Source: Candidatus Heimdallarchaeota archaeon
GTDB lineage: Archaea; Asgardarchaeota; Heimdallarchaeia; Heimdallarchaeales; Heimdallarchaeaceae
NCBI GenBank assembly: GCA_030603365.1
Contig: JAUVXV010000007.1
Coordinates: 1-64,000 of the forward strand
Direction: 5' to 3'
DNA length: 64,000 nucleotides
Shown piece by piece: positions 34,752 to 44,047 of the stretch (position 1 is the stretch's first letter; the number at the start of each line of letters is the position of its first letter). The translations under genes were made by a program, and so were the position numbers. The notes beneath the pieces are model-generated. The model saw only the letters and a program-made list of their open reading frames with translations. It did no database searches and was not told the DNA's origin.

Positions 34752-35909
34752 TCAGCTAAGTAGATTAAGGATTTCTTCCCACTCATTCTTATCATGCAGA
34801 ACTTTCAGAAGTTCATCTTCTTCAAGGGTACTTTTGTTGTTGAAACCATATTCCAAAGACATTCTAAGATACTTGAAGGACTCCATTATGTCAGTGATTG
34901 CTGCATAGTAGGTTGATAACCTAAAAATAAACATACTCAGAGGGAATTCTTCCCGGATAATTACTACTTCTTCAAACTCTGGATCTTTATCTACAAATGC
35001 TCTGAGTACCCGTTCATAACACTCTGTTGCTTTTTTGTAATTCTTCTTACTAGCCTGAGTAAAACCATGAACAATCCAGTTATCAATTCTGTTAAAGAAA
35101 CATCCTGCTTTAGTATATTCAGTATGTCTTTCATAACCTATCTTTTCAGCTGCTTTCCATGAACCTATATTATTAGCACTGCAGTTCCAGCCCACAGATT
35201 TATACTTCTTTAATGCATATTCAGCTGTGGCTGAACCAACAATAGAAGCAAATCCTTTTTTCTGAAATTCTGGTTTTGTAGCAATTCCTACTTCTATCTC
35301 ATTATCGTCTGTTAGATATTCTAGAGTGCACCAACTAACTATTTCTTGATTATCTCTTACTAAATAGAACCCTTTATTTTCTTTAAGATGCTCTTCAAAT
35401 GGTAACCAATTCTCTTCTATTTCTTCAATTATCCATTCATAATTACTCAAATGTTTTTTTTCTAACAATGATAGATCAACTTGTTCAAGTGAATAACCTT
35501 TAGGAATGAGATCTCTCCAATTTTCATCTTTGATTTTGGTAATTTCATAATAATACCTTTCATAGAAATAGGGTTCTTTAAGAACGCTTTTCACACCTTC
35601 TAACCACTCAATATTAGATAAATAACAATCGATTTCATGCTGGTTATTTTGTAAAAATTCTTGAATTAGTTCTTCAAAAAGAATTCTTTGAAATTCAGTG
35701 TTAAATTTACTATTGTTAGCTCTTCCACCAAAGTAAAGCCTTGGAATAACTACAATAACAGCTGTTTGAGGTTCCTCTAAGTTATCAACATAGACTTTCT
35801 TGTCTATTGGAGTATGTTCTAGGTGACTTCTATAGATATTTAGGAAGGATGAATCGTGGAATAAATGTCTAACAGAGCGATATTTTTCCTTTGGTAGCAA
35901 ATAGACCAT
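34752..35909 (-). CDS. GNAT acetyltransferase with C-terminal helical extension
   Basis: A 385-residue protein. Residues ~165-260 form a GNAT fold: EVGIATKPEFQKKGFASIVG (the acetyl-CoA binding Q/R-x-x-G-x-A segment) followed by AEYALKKYKSVGWNCSANNI and SWKAAEKIGYERH, the usual ends of the domain. The N-terminal ~140 residues are an extra alpha/beta region; the last ~120 residues (ASKKNYKKATECYERVLRAF) look TPR-like. The substrate is unknown. The start is placed at ATG 35909; a GTG at 35918 is in frame and cannot be excluded. A TATA-like ATAAATTTAT lies at 35941-35950. It converges with the DUF2229-like pair. Confidence 0.75.
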   Translation of the reverse strand: MVYLLPKEKYRSVRHLFHDSSFLNIYRSHLEHTPIDKKVYVDNLEEPQTAVIVVIPRLYFGGRANNSKFNTEFQRILFEELIQEFLQNNQHEIDCYLSNIEWLEGVKSVLKEPYFYERYYYEITKIKDENWRDLIPKGYSLEQVDLSLLEKKHLSNYEWIIEEIEENWLPFEEHLKENKGFYLVRDNQEIVSWCTLEYLTDDNEIEVGIATKPEFQKKGFASIVGSATAEYALKKYKSVGWNCSANNIGSWKAAEKIGYERHTEYTKAGCFFNRIDNWIVHGFTQASKKNYKKATECYERVLRAFVDKDPEFEEVVIIREEFPLSMFIFRLSTYYAAITDIMESFKYLRMSLEYGFNNKSTLEEDELLKVLHDKNEWEEILNLLS

Positions 35910-35982
35910 TGAAATCACAACAAGTTGATTTAAAACAGTTATAAATTTATTGAAGTTAATATCTAACTATATTGAAAGAAGG

Positions 35983-36681
35983 CTAAAGAAAATCAGTCAT
36001 TTGTTTCTGAATATATTTCTTGTAGGTATCTCCCCTCCTTACCCACTCAACACCTTTTTCTCTTTCAGGAGTAGTTGGAATACCCTCACAATCTCTTCTC
36101 ACAATAGATTTTATATCTCCATAACCTTGATAGGAATACCCGTAAGTTTCAACTAATTCAGAAGCAGTTGCTCTAACTTCAGCTTCATTGTAGTGCAAAG
36201 CTGCTGTTAGTGGAGCTATCGCGAATGGATCTTTCAAATCCTTTAATGCAGTTATAAGTGATTTAACAGCTGGTTTACCTATTTTCTCAAGAGCATAAAC
36301 AGCATATTCTCTAACAATTTCATCTTCCTTTTCATCCATGAGAGTTGCAATTAGAGGATCAATAGCACTTGCTTTACCAATTTTTCCCAAAGTTTCTACT
36401 GCACAAATTCTCACACTACTTTGATAGTTACTCAATTCAGCTATTAAAGATGGAACAGCTTTTACACCAAATTTTAGTAGTGCAGAAGATGCAGCAAAAC
36501 GAATTTTCTTATCTTCATCTTTCATAGCAGAAATAAGAGGATCAATTACAGGTTCTCCAATCTTAACTAGAGCGTTCATAGTCTGAGAAATAAACCTAGT
36601 ATTCTTGTTTTTTAGTTCAGAGATTAAAGAGTGTATATCCCCTGAATTTTCAAAATTTTCAATATACTTGTTTACACTCAT
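35983..36681 (-). CDS. HEAT-repeat protein
   Basis: A 232-residue solenoid of about five HEAT (PBS-lyase-like) repeats: GEPVIDPLISAMKDEDKKIR, GVKAVPSLIAELSNYQSSVR, KASAIDPLIATLMDEKEDEI, GKPAVKSLITALKDLKD and APLTAALHYNEAEVRATASE. These repeats serve as protein-binding surfaces. The C-terminal 45 residues leave the repeat pattern and are basic (IVRRDCEGIPTTPEREKG). Start ATG at 36681. It lies between a GNAT gene (same strand) and a divergent TPR gene, so the region is rich in solenoid proteins. No enzyme domain is present. Confidence 0.8.
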   Translation of the reverse strand: MSVNKYIENFENSGDIHSLISELKNKNTRFISQTMNALVKIGEPVIDPLISAMKDEDKKIRFAASSALLKFGVKAVPSLIAELSNYQSSVRICAVETLGKIGKASAIDPLIATLMDEKEDEIVREYAVYALEKIGKPAVKSLITALKDLKDPFAIAPLTAALHYNEAEVRATASELVETYGYSYQGYGDIKSIVRRDCEGIPTTPEREKGVEWVRRGDTYKKYIQKQMTDFL

Positions 36682-36815
36682 AGCTAGCCCTACTGAGGAA
36701 CTAAAGTTTGAACCTTAACACAAACAGAAGAAATAGTGAATATAAAAAGTATTTCCCTATATATAAAGAAATGAAATACTGTCTTACAAATCTAAAAAAT
36801 TCTTCTTTCAGAAAT

Positions 36816-36827
36816 TTTTATATTTGA
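36816..36827 (+). promoter_or_regulatory. TATA-like box of the large TPR gene
   Basis: TTTTTATATTTG lies about 42 bases before the ATG at 36863. Transcription would start near 36847, leaving a short leader that contains GAGG (36850-36853), a likely ribosome-binding site nine bases before the ATG. Confidence 0.45.
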
Positions 36828-36862
36828 GAACTAATTAATCTATGTGTTTGAGGAAATTCTAA

Positions 36863-39160
36863 ATGTCTGAAGATATTAATGAATTGTATAACAATGTTGA
36901 ATATCTTTTTAGAGATGGTCAGTATGCAGAGGCATTATACAAAATAAACGAATCTTTGGACTATCTATGGCAAGTAAAGTTCAGTCCTCAAGTTATTCTC
37001 AGACTGACTGCTCTAAAATTATCAGTTTTAGTAAAATTAAAAGAATATGATAAAGCAGTTGAACTAGCAGATGATTTATTAGATCAATGTTCTGATCTGG
37101 ATCTAAAACACATTATAATAGATACTTTACTTGATAAAGCAGAAATTTATATCGACCTAAGAGATAAAAACGAAACAGAGAAGGTTCTGGAAGAAGCAAC
37201 AAGATTAATAGAAGATACTAGAGGCATTGATAAAGAGCTTTACATTGAAAATGTTGCAAAACTTAATATTGTTGTTGGGAAGCACAAAATATCATTGAAT
37301 CAATTTTTCAGATCAATTGATAATTTCGAAGAAAGTTTGAAAAAATATAGACAAATTAGTAATCTCTATGGAATTTCAACAAGTCTCTATTATCTTGGTA
37401 GAGCGCTTTATTTGTCTGGAGAATTCGAAACTGCTGAGAATTTCTGGGATCAAAGTTTTGAAATGTTTCAAGATTTGGGATATAAAAGACCTCTAGTTGA
37501 CTATTACATTGGTAAAGCAGGGATATTCTTCAATAAAGGTCTTCTTAGTCAAGCCTTAGAAACTATAGGAAAAGCGACCATACTTTGCGAAGAATTAGGT
37601 GATGATCTATCTTTAGCTAAAATATATCACAGAACTGGATATATCTACAAAGCTTCTAGTAATTATGATAAATCTCTTGAATATATTTTAAAAAGTAAGA
37701 CTTTTTTTGAAAAGATGGATTTGGAACATGAAGTCGCGAAAACATATTTGGATATAGCAGGAATTTACCGAAATACAGGCAATTATAATCTAGCTCTTAA
37801 TCATCTTAATCAACATTTACAAATAAAAAGAAAGTTGGATGATGAATTAGGAGTAACAATTGCATTATGTTCAATGGGAAGAATTCACTTGATTTTAGGA
37901 AATCTTGAAGTAGCAGAAAAATGTTATATTAATGCTCTAGAAATTGCTATGAATCATGGAAGGCAAGAAACCCTGAGTAATGTTTATTTTAGTTTGGGTG
38001 ATTTTTATTACCTTCTTGGTGATTTGGAGAAATCGTCTAAGAACTATCTACAGAGTCTCCAAATTAGAGAGAAGATAAATAAAGTGTTTCTTATAGCATC
38101 ATCCCTTAAGTCCTTAATTAGTATAAATTTAGATTTAAAATTAAATAAACTAGCAGAAGGATTTCTTCAAAATCTTAAGAAATTATCTGAAACAACAGAA
38201 AACCTCAGTATTAATCAGATGTATAGGCTAGCTGAAGCAATCTACACAAAAACCACTGGTTCAGTAAGAGAAAGACAAAAAGCTTCAGTTATTTTAGAGC
38301 ACATTGCTCAAGAAGAAGTTATTGATTATATGATTAAAATTGAAGCATTATTACATTTGAGTGAATGGTTACTCTGGGAAATATCTCAAACAGAAAATGA
38401 AGAAATATTAGAGGAAATTAATGTACATCTAGAAGCATTAGAGAAAATCGCTCGAAGCCAAAATATGTATCCACTTCTAGCGGAATCATTACTTCTACAA
38501 GCTGAATTATCATTAATTGAGTTGAAAGTAGAAAAGGCAAGAGAAATCTTTGCCGAAGGATTAAGACTTGCAGAAAGTAAAGGTTTAAGAAAATTAGCAA
38601 TTAAAATTTCTAATGAATATGATCAGCTTCTAGATCAACTAGGTTTGTGGGAAGAATTTACATTAAGGTTACCATCTATTGCAGAAAAACTAGAACTTTC
38701 ACATATTGAAGAAAGATTGAATGAAGTAGTTAAGAAGAGATCTGCACTTAGTAGAGGTGTTGAAGCAGAAGAAGAACAACCAGTAATGTTTATGATCTTC
38801 TCAACCGAAAGCTCAATTCTCTTTTCTGAATATTTTGAAGAATTTGATGGTCATCAAATATCAACAAAAATCTTGCAAACATTAAAAGATTATACAATTG
38901 AATTAAAAGAAAACAAAGAAGAAAGAATACGTCTTGAGGATTATACTATTCTTTTTCAGAGCTTTAAATCCATCGTACTATGTTATGTATATATTGGAAA
39001 ATCTTACCTAGCAACACAAAAACTAGCAGAGTTTTGTAAATTATTAAGCAAATCAAAGAAAACACTAGATAAATTGCTCATCGCAGAAAAAAACAATACA
39101 AGTCTACAATATGAAGAAAGAGTTGAAATCTCTAAATTTATAGATGAAATATTCTCATAA
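36863..39160 (+). CDS. Large TPR-repeat protein
   Basis: A 765-residue, fully helical protein. Residues ~1-110 match the N-terminal module of the proteins at 19203 and 40387 (LFRDGQYAEALYKINESL ... KEYDKAVELADDLLD ... IIDTLLDKAEIY). From ~130 to ~420 there are about eight TPRs of 40 residues: for example SLYYLGRALYLSGEFETAEN, KIYHRTGYIYKASSNYDKSL, KTYLDIAGIYRNTGNYNLAL, ALCSMGRIHLILGNLEVAEK and NVYFSLGDFYYLLGDLEKSS. This layout recalls LGN/Rapsyn-type and bacterial Rap-like TPR proteins. The C-terminal ~160 residues contain a different domain (VMFMIFSTESSILFSEYFEE), which looks like the longin/roadblock-type opening of Asgard proteins but is not clear enough to assign. No membrane segment. Confidence 0.82.
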   Translation: MSEDINELYNNVEYLFRDGQYAEALYKINESLDYLWQVKFSPQVILRLTALKLSVLVKLKEYDKAVELADDLLDQCSDLDLKHIIIDTLLDKAEIYIDLRDKNETEKVLEEATRLIEDTRGIDKELYIENVAKLNIVVGKHKISLNQFFRSIDNFEESLKKYRQISNLYGISTSLYYLGRALYLSGEFETAENFWDQSFEMFQDLGYKRPLVDYYIGKAGIFFNKGLLSQALETIGKATILCEELGDDLSLAKIYHRTGYIYKASSNYDKSLEYILKSKTFFEKMDLEHEVAKTYLDIAGIYRNTGNYNLALNHLNQHLQIKRKLDDELGVTIALCSMGRIHLILGNLEVAEKCYINALEIAMNHGRQETLSNVYFSLGDFYYLLGDLEKSSKNYLQSLQIREKINKVFLIASSLKSLISINLDLKLNKLAEGFLQNLKKLSETTENLSINQMYRLAEAIYTKTTGSVRERQKASVILEHIAQEEVIDYMIKIEALLHLSEWLLWEISQTENEEILEEINVHLEALEKIARSQNMYPLLAESLLLQAELSLIELKVEKAREIFAEGLRLAESKGLRKLAIKISNEYDQLLDQLGLWEEFTLRLPSIAEKLELSHIEERLNEVVKKRSALSRGVEAEEEQPVMFMIFSTESSILFSEYFEEFDGHQISTKILQTLKDYTIELKENKEERIRLEDYTILFQSFKSIVLCYVYIGKSYLATQKLAEFCKLLSKSKKTLDKLLIAEKNNTSLQYEERVEISKFIDEIFS

Positions 39161-39178
39161 AAAAAAGAGAGAAAAAAA

Positions 39179-40093
39179 CTAAATATTCGTAATTTTTTTT
39201 CTTCTTTTTTTGAGGATTACACAAAATACTGTTACCATTAGTCCTAGGAAGACTGAAATGAATTCATAATCAGTTTCACCTACTGGAGGATATGCTAAAC
39301 CGGTTACCGTAACATTACCTATTACTCCGGCATTACTACCTGCTTGAACAGAGTATTTTGATGGGGTACTAGCAAAACCAGATAATGTAGTATCTACACC
39401 AGAGTATGTATCATTTACTGTATGGGTTATATTATTGCAGCATTCAAATTCTTTCAATTCAATATGTATCCATGGAGTTGTAGTGTAGCCAACATTAGCT
39501 TTTAATTTAGGATTTTCCGTTGGTTTCTCACTATTATCTTTTGAGAGTGGTAGTGGCCAATCCCAACAATCTTCATCATCACAAAAACCAAATGAACTAA
39601 ATGTCGTAAATCCTAACCCAAGAGTATTTAGAGATAGTGGAAATATTGTTGTATCAGCGTTATTAGAAGCATTAACATAAATAGTGTTATGGTGACCTAC
39701 TGTAAAGTTTTCATGTGCATCAAAACTGAATTCAAATATGTTATATGTATTAGGGTCTGGGGGTTCATAATTATTTCCAGTTCTTGTCCCAGGTACTTCT
39801 GAACCTGCTATTCCTTCTATTGCAAAGTGATATTCAAATAGTCTGTCATCAAAGTCATTTATAGATACATTAACTTGGGATAGTTTAGACACAGAATCAT
39901 ATATTGTACAATATATCCACCCAGTTAGAAGGAATTTTTCAAGGTTTAAGGTTATATTAGGTGCGATCCAATCAACAACTTGGAAGGTTGAAGGACGTTC
40001 TGGTTGAATATCAAAAGCTATAGAATTAGTGGGAGAGAAAATACTAATTGATAACATAAGAAAACATAATAAAAAGCTTGCTTTTTTTATCAT
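39179..40093 (-). CDS. Secreted, C-terminally anchored surface protein
   Basis: A 304-residue protein with an N-terminal signal peptide (KKASFLLCFLMLSISIFS) and a C-terminal membrane span followed by a basic tail (FISVFLGLMVTVFCVILKKR). The outer part is beta-rich with at least seven N-glycosylation sequons (for example NIT, NVS, NFT, NAS, NDT) and a cluster of cysteines (FCDDEDCWDW and ECCNN). No known domain is recognised. The anchoring design (signal, ectodomain, one span, Lys/Arg tail) is shared with the solute-binding proteins at 49683, 54015 and 56138. It converges with the large TPR gene; the 293 bases upstream up to the next gene hold only promoter-like AT-rich runs. Confidence 0.68.
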   Translation of the reverse strand: MIKKASFLLCFLMLSISIFSPTNSIAFDIQPERPSTFQVVDWIAPNITLNLEKFLLTGWIYCTIYDSVSKLSQVNVSINDFDDRLFEYHFAIEGIAGSEVPGTRTGNNYEPPDPNTYNIFEFSFDAHENFTVGHHNTIYVNASNNADTTIFPLSLNTLGLGFTTFSSFGFCDDEDCWDWPLPLSKDNSEKPTENPKLKANVGYTTTPWIHIELKEFECCNNITHTVNDTYSGVDTTLSGFASTPSKYSVQAGSNAGVIGNVTVTGLAYPPVGETDYEFISVFLGLMVTVFCVILKKRRKKITNI

Positions 40094-40386
40094 TGCAAAA
40101 AATATGTAATGATTCCTTCTACTTAAACTTTGTTAGAATTGGCAGATTTATTAGGTTTCAGAGCATAAAATAGCACTTTTAGTTTGATTTTCAAAAAATG
40201 AATTAGAATTCACTTGAAATTCAAGAAATACTTGAGCTCTGTATAATTCATACCACATTTATTTTGCTATTCAGTTGAATCCATATTAAAACAAAAATTA
40301 GGTGTTGGAAAAGTACTTAGAAAGATAATGTTTTACGCAATTTTTAAATCAATTAATATTATATAGATGAAATTAGAGGAGTTATC

Positions 40387-41124
40387 ATGCATTCAGATTT
40401 TGAAAAACTCTTTAGTCAAGCAGATAATTTTTATAAAAAAGGAAAGTTTCAAGATGCAATAATTCAATTAGATAGAATTTTATCTGTTTCATCTTTAAGG
40501 ATAAAAGAAAAATTAGCTACAAAATTCCTAAAGACTCTCTCCTTAACTCAACAAAAAGAGTATGACAAAGCAATAATTATAGCAGATTCTATTATTGAAG
40601 AGAGTAAAAAGAATAAGCTTGATCTTTACTCAGTGGATGGTATTTTAGCGAAAGCTGCTATTGAAAACGATCGAAGAAAAATGCGCCAGAGCCTTAAGCT
40701 GATTAAGAATGCAGAAAAAATACTTAATGGCATTCAAAATAAATCGCTAGATAGTTTAAGAATTCGGCAATCTAATTTGCTTAAAATTAAGGGGTGGAGT
40801 TATCTATATAATAATCAAATAAGTAAATCTCTTGACTGTTTTGAACAGAGAATCGATTTAAGTAGAAAATCTGGAGATAAATTCGAAATAGGTGAATCAT
40901 TAAACGATACTGGTGTTGCACTAACAATTTTAGGAGAGAGAGATACAGCTTTAAAGTTTCACATGCAAGCCGTGAAACTATTTGAAATGCTAGGTTTGAA
41001 GCGCCATTTGGCAATAACTTACAATTATATCTCAAATATCTATCACAATGGTGGTGCAACTGAAGAAGCTTTAAACTATGAAAGGAAATATAATTCAACC
41101 AGAAATTCAATTAAAGAAAATTAA
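40387..41124 (+). CDS. TPR-repeat protein
   Basis: A 245-residue helical protein. Its first ~120 residues (FSQADNFYKKGKFQDAIIQL, then LATKFLKTLSLTQQKEYDKA) are of the same type as the N-termini of the proteins at 36863 and 19203. Two or three regular TPRs follow (SNLLKIKGWSYLYNNQISKS, SLNDTGVALTILGERDTALK, ITYNYISNIYHNGGATEEAL). The ATG at 40387 has GAGGAG eight bases upstream, and a TATA-like TTTTTAAATC lies near 40345. Its coding end overlaps by four bases that of the histidine kinase on the other strand. It is likely a protein-binding adaptor; no partner is evident. Confidence 0.78.
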   Translation: MHSDFEKLFSQADNFYKKGKFQDAIIQLDRILSVSSLRIKEKLATKFLKTLSLTQQKEYDKAIIIADSIIEESKKNKLDLYSVDGILAKAAIENDRRKMRQSLKLIKNAEKILNGIQNKSLDSLRIRQSNLLKIKGWSYLYNNQISKSLDCFEQRIDLSRKSGDKFEIGESLNDTGVALTILGERDTALKFHMQAVKLFEMLGLKRHLAITYNYISNIYHNGGATEEALNYERKYNSTRNSIKEN

Positions 41125-42632
41125 TTTTTAGCTTTTGTTAGATTTATGGTAAAAACTGAACCCTTTGGAATATTATCTTCAACTGTAATTGATCCACCAT
41201 AAGACTGCAAGACTATTTTTACTAAATACAATCCCATACCGCTAAGCCCTTTGTCAGATCCTCTATAGCCTTGTTGAAAAATAAGTTCCTTTTCTTCATT
41301 AGAAATGCCCTTTCCATTATCTTTTATTTTCACCATAATTTTTCCGTTCTCCTGAATAGTTTCAATTTCCACTTTGACACCTTCTCCACCATGTTGGAAA
41401 GCATTTTGAATCACATTGAAAACAATAGGATAGAGAAGTCTATTGGCATTAACCTTTACATCTTTTGGGAGAGAGATAATTTCAATATTGGTGAAGGATT
41501 CAGTTACATTATAAATAGGGCTCAAATCAATTGGTTGTATTGCTAGAGATCCCAGAAGCATAGATTCGGATTTAAGAGAATCTAACCTTTCTGCAACTGT
41601 GTTAGTTCTTCTAACCACTCTATCTAAATAGTCTTTCTTTCCTGTTTCTAGAAAAAGATCTATACCACTCTGAATAACTACTAAATCGTTGAGTAAATCA
41701 TGTCTTAGTAAAGAAGTAACAGTCACTAAATCTTTAGCAAATACATTCATATCTTCATAGAGTGACTGATATTGTCTTCTTTCTATATCCAATTCTTTCA
41801 CAGAAATTGGTTTTTCATATTTTTCAAATATTGTAATTAAACCGATTAAGAATATCGCGTAACCCACACAATGAAGGTAATCAGAAATCTTCCCTATTTC
41901 GTAAGTATTATCTGCTATAAGGTAACTTTTAGTAGCATCACCAGCAAGCTTGAAAATCCATCCTCCTGCAATTAACAGCCAGAAGTAAGGCTTTCTTATT
42001 TTCCACTGAAGATATACAAAGATGGCAGAAATTGCAAGTATATCTATATCTATAATAATAACAGCAAGTGTGAAAATAAACTGTGCATACTGCCCCTCCT
42101 GAATGAAAACTTGACTGAATTTTGTAATTGCAGGAGAGAGAATAAGTAGAGCAAGAACAGTAATCAACAAGCTAATAAGTTTAACGTTTCTAGAAACATG
42201 TTTTTCTGCAGGTCTAATCTGAGTGATAAGTCGAATATAAAGAGGTAAGAGTCCTACTACGGAAAATATTATAATAGTCATATCTAAAATAGCGAAATTA
42301 TGATCAGACAATATTTCAGAAATTGAATCCAATAGTAAGAAATGAGATAAGACTTCAGAAACAAAGAGAAGAATTAAAGTGATTGTTAAAGGAATCAAGT
42401 ACTTTCTATTTGTTTTATCTTTGCTTCTTGTAAGAAGAATCGCAACAATTACTGCGAAGAGAAGAAAAATACTTTTCAAAACAGGAACATAGAAGAACTT
42501 AACTTCAGGTGTGAAGAAGAGAGGTAGAAAACAGAGAATAAGTGATAAACCTCCTATTATTGAACTAAGGTTCCTCATCCTATTCTCTCTCATATATAAA
42601 GAATCGACAACATTGGTTTTAACTTTAAGCAT
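41121..42632 (-). CDS. Membrane histidine kinase without adjacent response regulator
   Basis: A 503-residue sensor kinase. Residues ~20-270 form about eight membrane segments with very short loops, a membrane-embedded sensor. Next are a short coiled linker, the H-box TSLLRHDLLNDLVVIQ (phospho-acceptor His), and the HATPase domain with the N box NVIQNAFQHGGEG, G1 KDNGKGISNE and G2 GLSGMGLYLVKI. All ATP-binding residues are in place. No receiver-domain gene is found in the window, so its partner must be elsewhere. Start is the ATG at 42632; further in-frame ATGs at residues 14 and 19 could also serve. Archaeal kinases of this type are common; the signal is unknown. Confidence 0.85.
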   Translation of the reverse strand: MLKVKTNVVDSLYMRENRMRNLSSIIGGLSLILCFLPLFFTPEVKFFYVPVLKSIFLLFAVIVAILLTRSKDKTNRKYLIPLTITLILLFVSEVLSHFLLLDSISEILSDHNFAILDMTIIIFSVVGLLPLYIRLITQIRPAEKHVSRNVKLISLLITVLALLILSPAITKFSQVFIQEGQYAQFIFTLAVIIIDIDILAISAIFVYLQWKIRKPYFWLLIAGGWIFKLAGDATKSYLIADNTYEIGKISDYLHCVGYAIFLIGLITIFEKYEKPISVKELDIERRQYQSLYEDMNVFAKDLVTVTSLLRHDLLNDLVVIQSGIDLFLETGKKDYLDRVVRRTNTVAERLDSLKSESMLLGSLAIQPIDLSPIYNVTESFTNIEIISLPKDVKVNANRLLYPIVFNVIQNAFQHGGEGVKVEIETIQENGKIMVKIKDNGKGISNEEKELIFQQGYRGSDKGLSGMGLYLVKIVLQSYGGSITVEDNIPKGSVFTINLTKAKN

Positions 42633-42715
42633 GAATGCAAGTAGGATTACTAAGCTAACTATGCAAAAATTAATAATGATTCTGAAGAATTTACCACATC
42701 TAAAAGTGAGAAAAA

Positions 42716-44047
42716 ATGAAAAAGCGTTATAGACATCTAATTGAAGCTGTTTCTATTTTAGCTTTTATTGGCTTAGTTGGGATTCTTCCTCTTTGGCTTT
42801 TATCTGAAAAACCTCAATCAATAGAGATTAACTCAGATAAAGATTTTCAGAAGTATAATTTTCCAGGAGATGGAAGTTTTGTTAATCCTTACATCATAGA
42901 AAACTTAACAATTTCAGAACAATTGAAACGAGGAATTTCAATTACTAATACAAATAAATATTTCATCATTAGAAATTGTTACATTTATGGAAATCTTCTC
43001 AATGGAATACGTTTAGATACAATTGCAGCGGGTACAGGGTTGATCTTTAATAATACCATCCAAGAACACAGCCAAGCAGGAATTCTAATTTCAACAAGCA
43101 ATAACATCTCAATTATTGACAATATTATTATTGAAAGTAAATACAAAATATGGTTGAATAACTCGGATTATTGTTGGATCTCAAACAATTATTTATTTGC
43201 ATATAGGCCTCCTTTAGGACAGTATGATATTTGGTACAGAGGGATATATTCAGTAAATTCGTTTTTTACTAGAATAGACTATAATACCATCCAGAATACC
43301 GCTTTTGGTATGTATATCTCTAATGGTGATAATAGTATTATATATGGGAATTTAATTCAATCAGCAACCCAAATCGGAATTTACTTATCCGAAAGCACAG
43401 ACTGTAATATCACATCTACTACTTGTTTAGATAGTTATGTTGATAGTTTTAGTCTACGTAATTCTAATTCCAACCTTATTCAGTATAGCTCTTCTCTTAA
43501 TGGTCTTCGAGGTTTGAAATTAAAGGAAAGTGATGAAAACACTATAAGTTATTGTATCTTCGATGAAAATGATATTGCAATCCTTCTAGAAGAAAACAGT
43601 CGATCTAATCTGATATCATTTACCGAATTTACAAGTAATTCTGAAGTAGCTATTCAATTGAATCAGGGAAGAGACAATATTATTCATCATAATTCCTTCA
43701 TAGATAATAATAATTCAGTAGAATACCAAGTAGAAGATCATAGTACCAATAATACGTGGTATGATGAAGTGAGCTCTGAAGGTAATTACTGGCATGGTTG
43801 GAACAGCTCTCTTCCTTATCAGATACCTGGCAGTGTAAACAGTTCTGATCCTTATCCATTAAGTGAGCCTATAGTTCTATTTCCATCTGAACTTATATCA
43901 AAACTTTATCCCAAAAAGACTTTTAATCTTGAAGAATTTTTCAGAGTTAGTGAATTATATCATGACAGATGGAAAAGTTCATCGTATATCAATGAAAGAT
44001 GTTGTTTTCAAAGCAGACCCAGAAAATCCTGCAGTATTAAAAATTAA
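42716..44047 (+). CDS. NosD-like secreted/anchored beta-helix protein
   Basis: A 443-residue protein with an N-terminal membrane span (residues ~10-29) and a long right-handed beta-helix made of NosD/PbH1-type turns: GIRLDTIAAGTGLIFNNTIQ, GILISTSNNISIIDNIII, GMYISNGDNSIIYGNLIQ, GIYLSESTDCNIT, AIQLNQGRDNIIHHNSF. The helix ends with GNYWHGWNSSLPYQIPGS and DPYPL, typical ends of NosD-like domains. Such proteins bind carbohydrates or metals outside the cell. The last ~30 residues (RWKSSSYINERCCFQSRPRK) overlap the start of the next gene in another frame and look unlike the rest, so the original stop was probably lost and the frame now reads through into the neighbour. Confidence 0.75.
   Translation: MKKRYRHLIEAVSILAFIGLVGILPLWLLSEKPQSIEINSDKDFQKYNFPGDGSFVNPYIIENLTISEQLKRGISITNTNKYFIIRNCYIYGNLLNGIRLDTIAAGTGLIFNNTIQEHSQAGILISTSNNISIIDNIIIESKYKIWLNNSDYCWISNNYLFAYRPPLGQYDIWYRGIYSVNSFFTRIDYNTIQNTAFGMYISNGDNSIIYGNLIQSATQIGIYLSESTDCNITSTTCLDSYVDSFSLRNSNSNLIQYSSSLNGLRGLKLKESDENTISYCIFDENDIAILLEENSRSNLISFTEFTSNSEVAIQLNQGRDNIIHHNSFIDNNNSVEYQVEDHSTNNTWYDEVSSEGNYWHGWNSSLPYQIPGSVNSSDPYPLSEPIVLFPSELISKLYPKKTFNLEEFFRVSELYHDRWKSSSYINERCCFQSRPRKSCSIKN

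Noticed and set aside
40094..40386. A 293-base intergenic gap considered for an RNA gene
   Set aside because: No GC-rich stem arrangement, tRNA-like ends or conserved boxes are visible; it holds only promoter-like AT runs.
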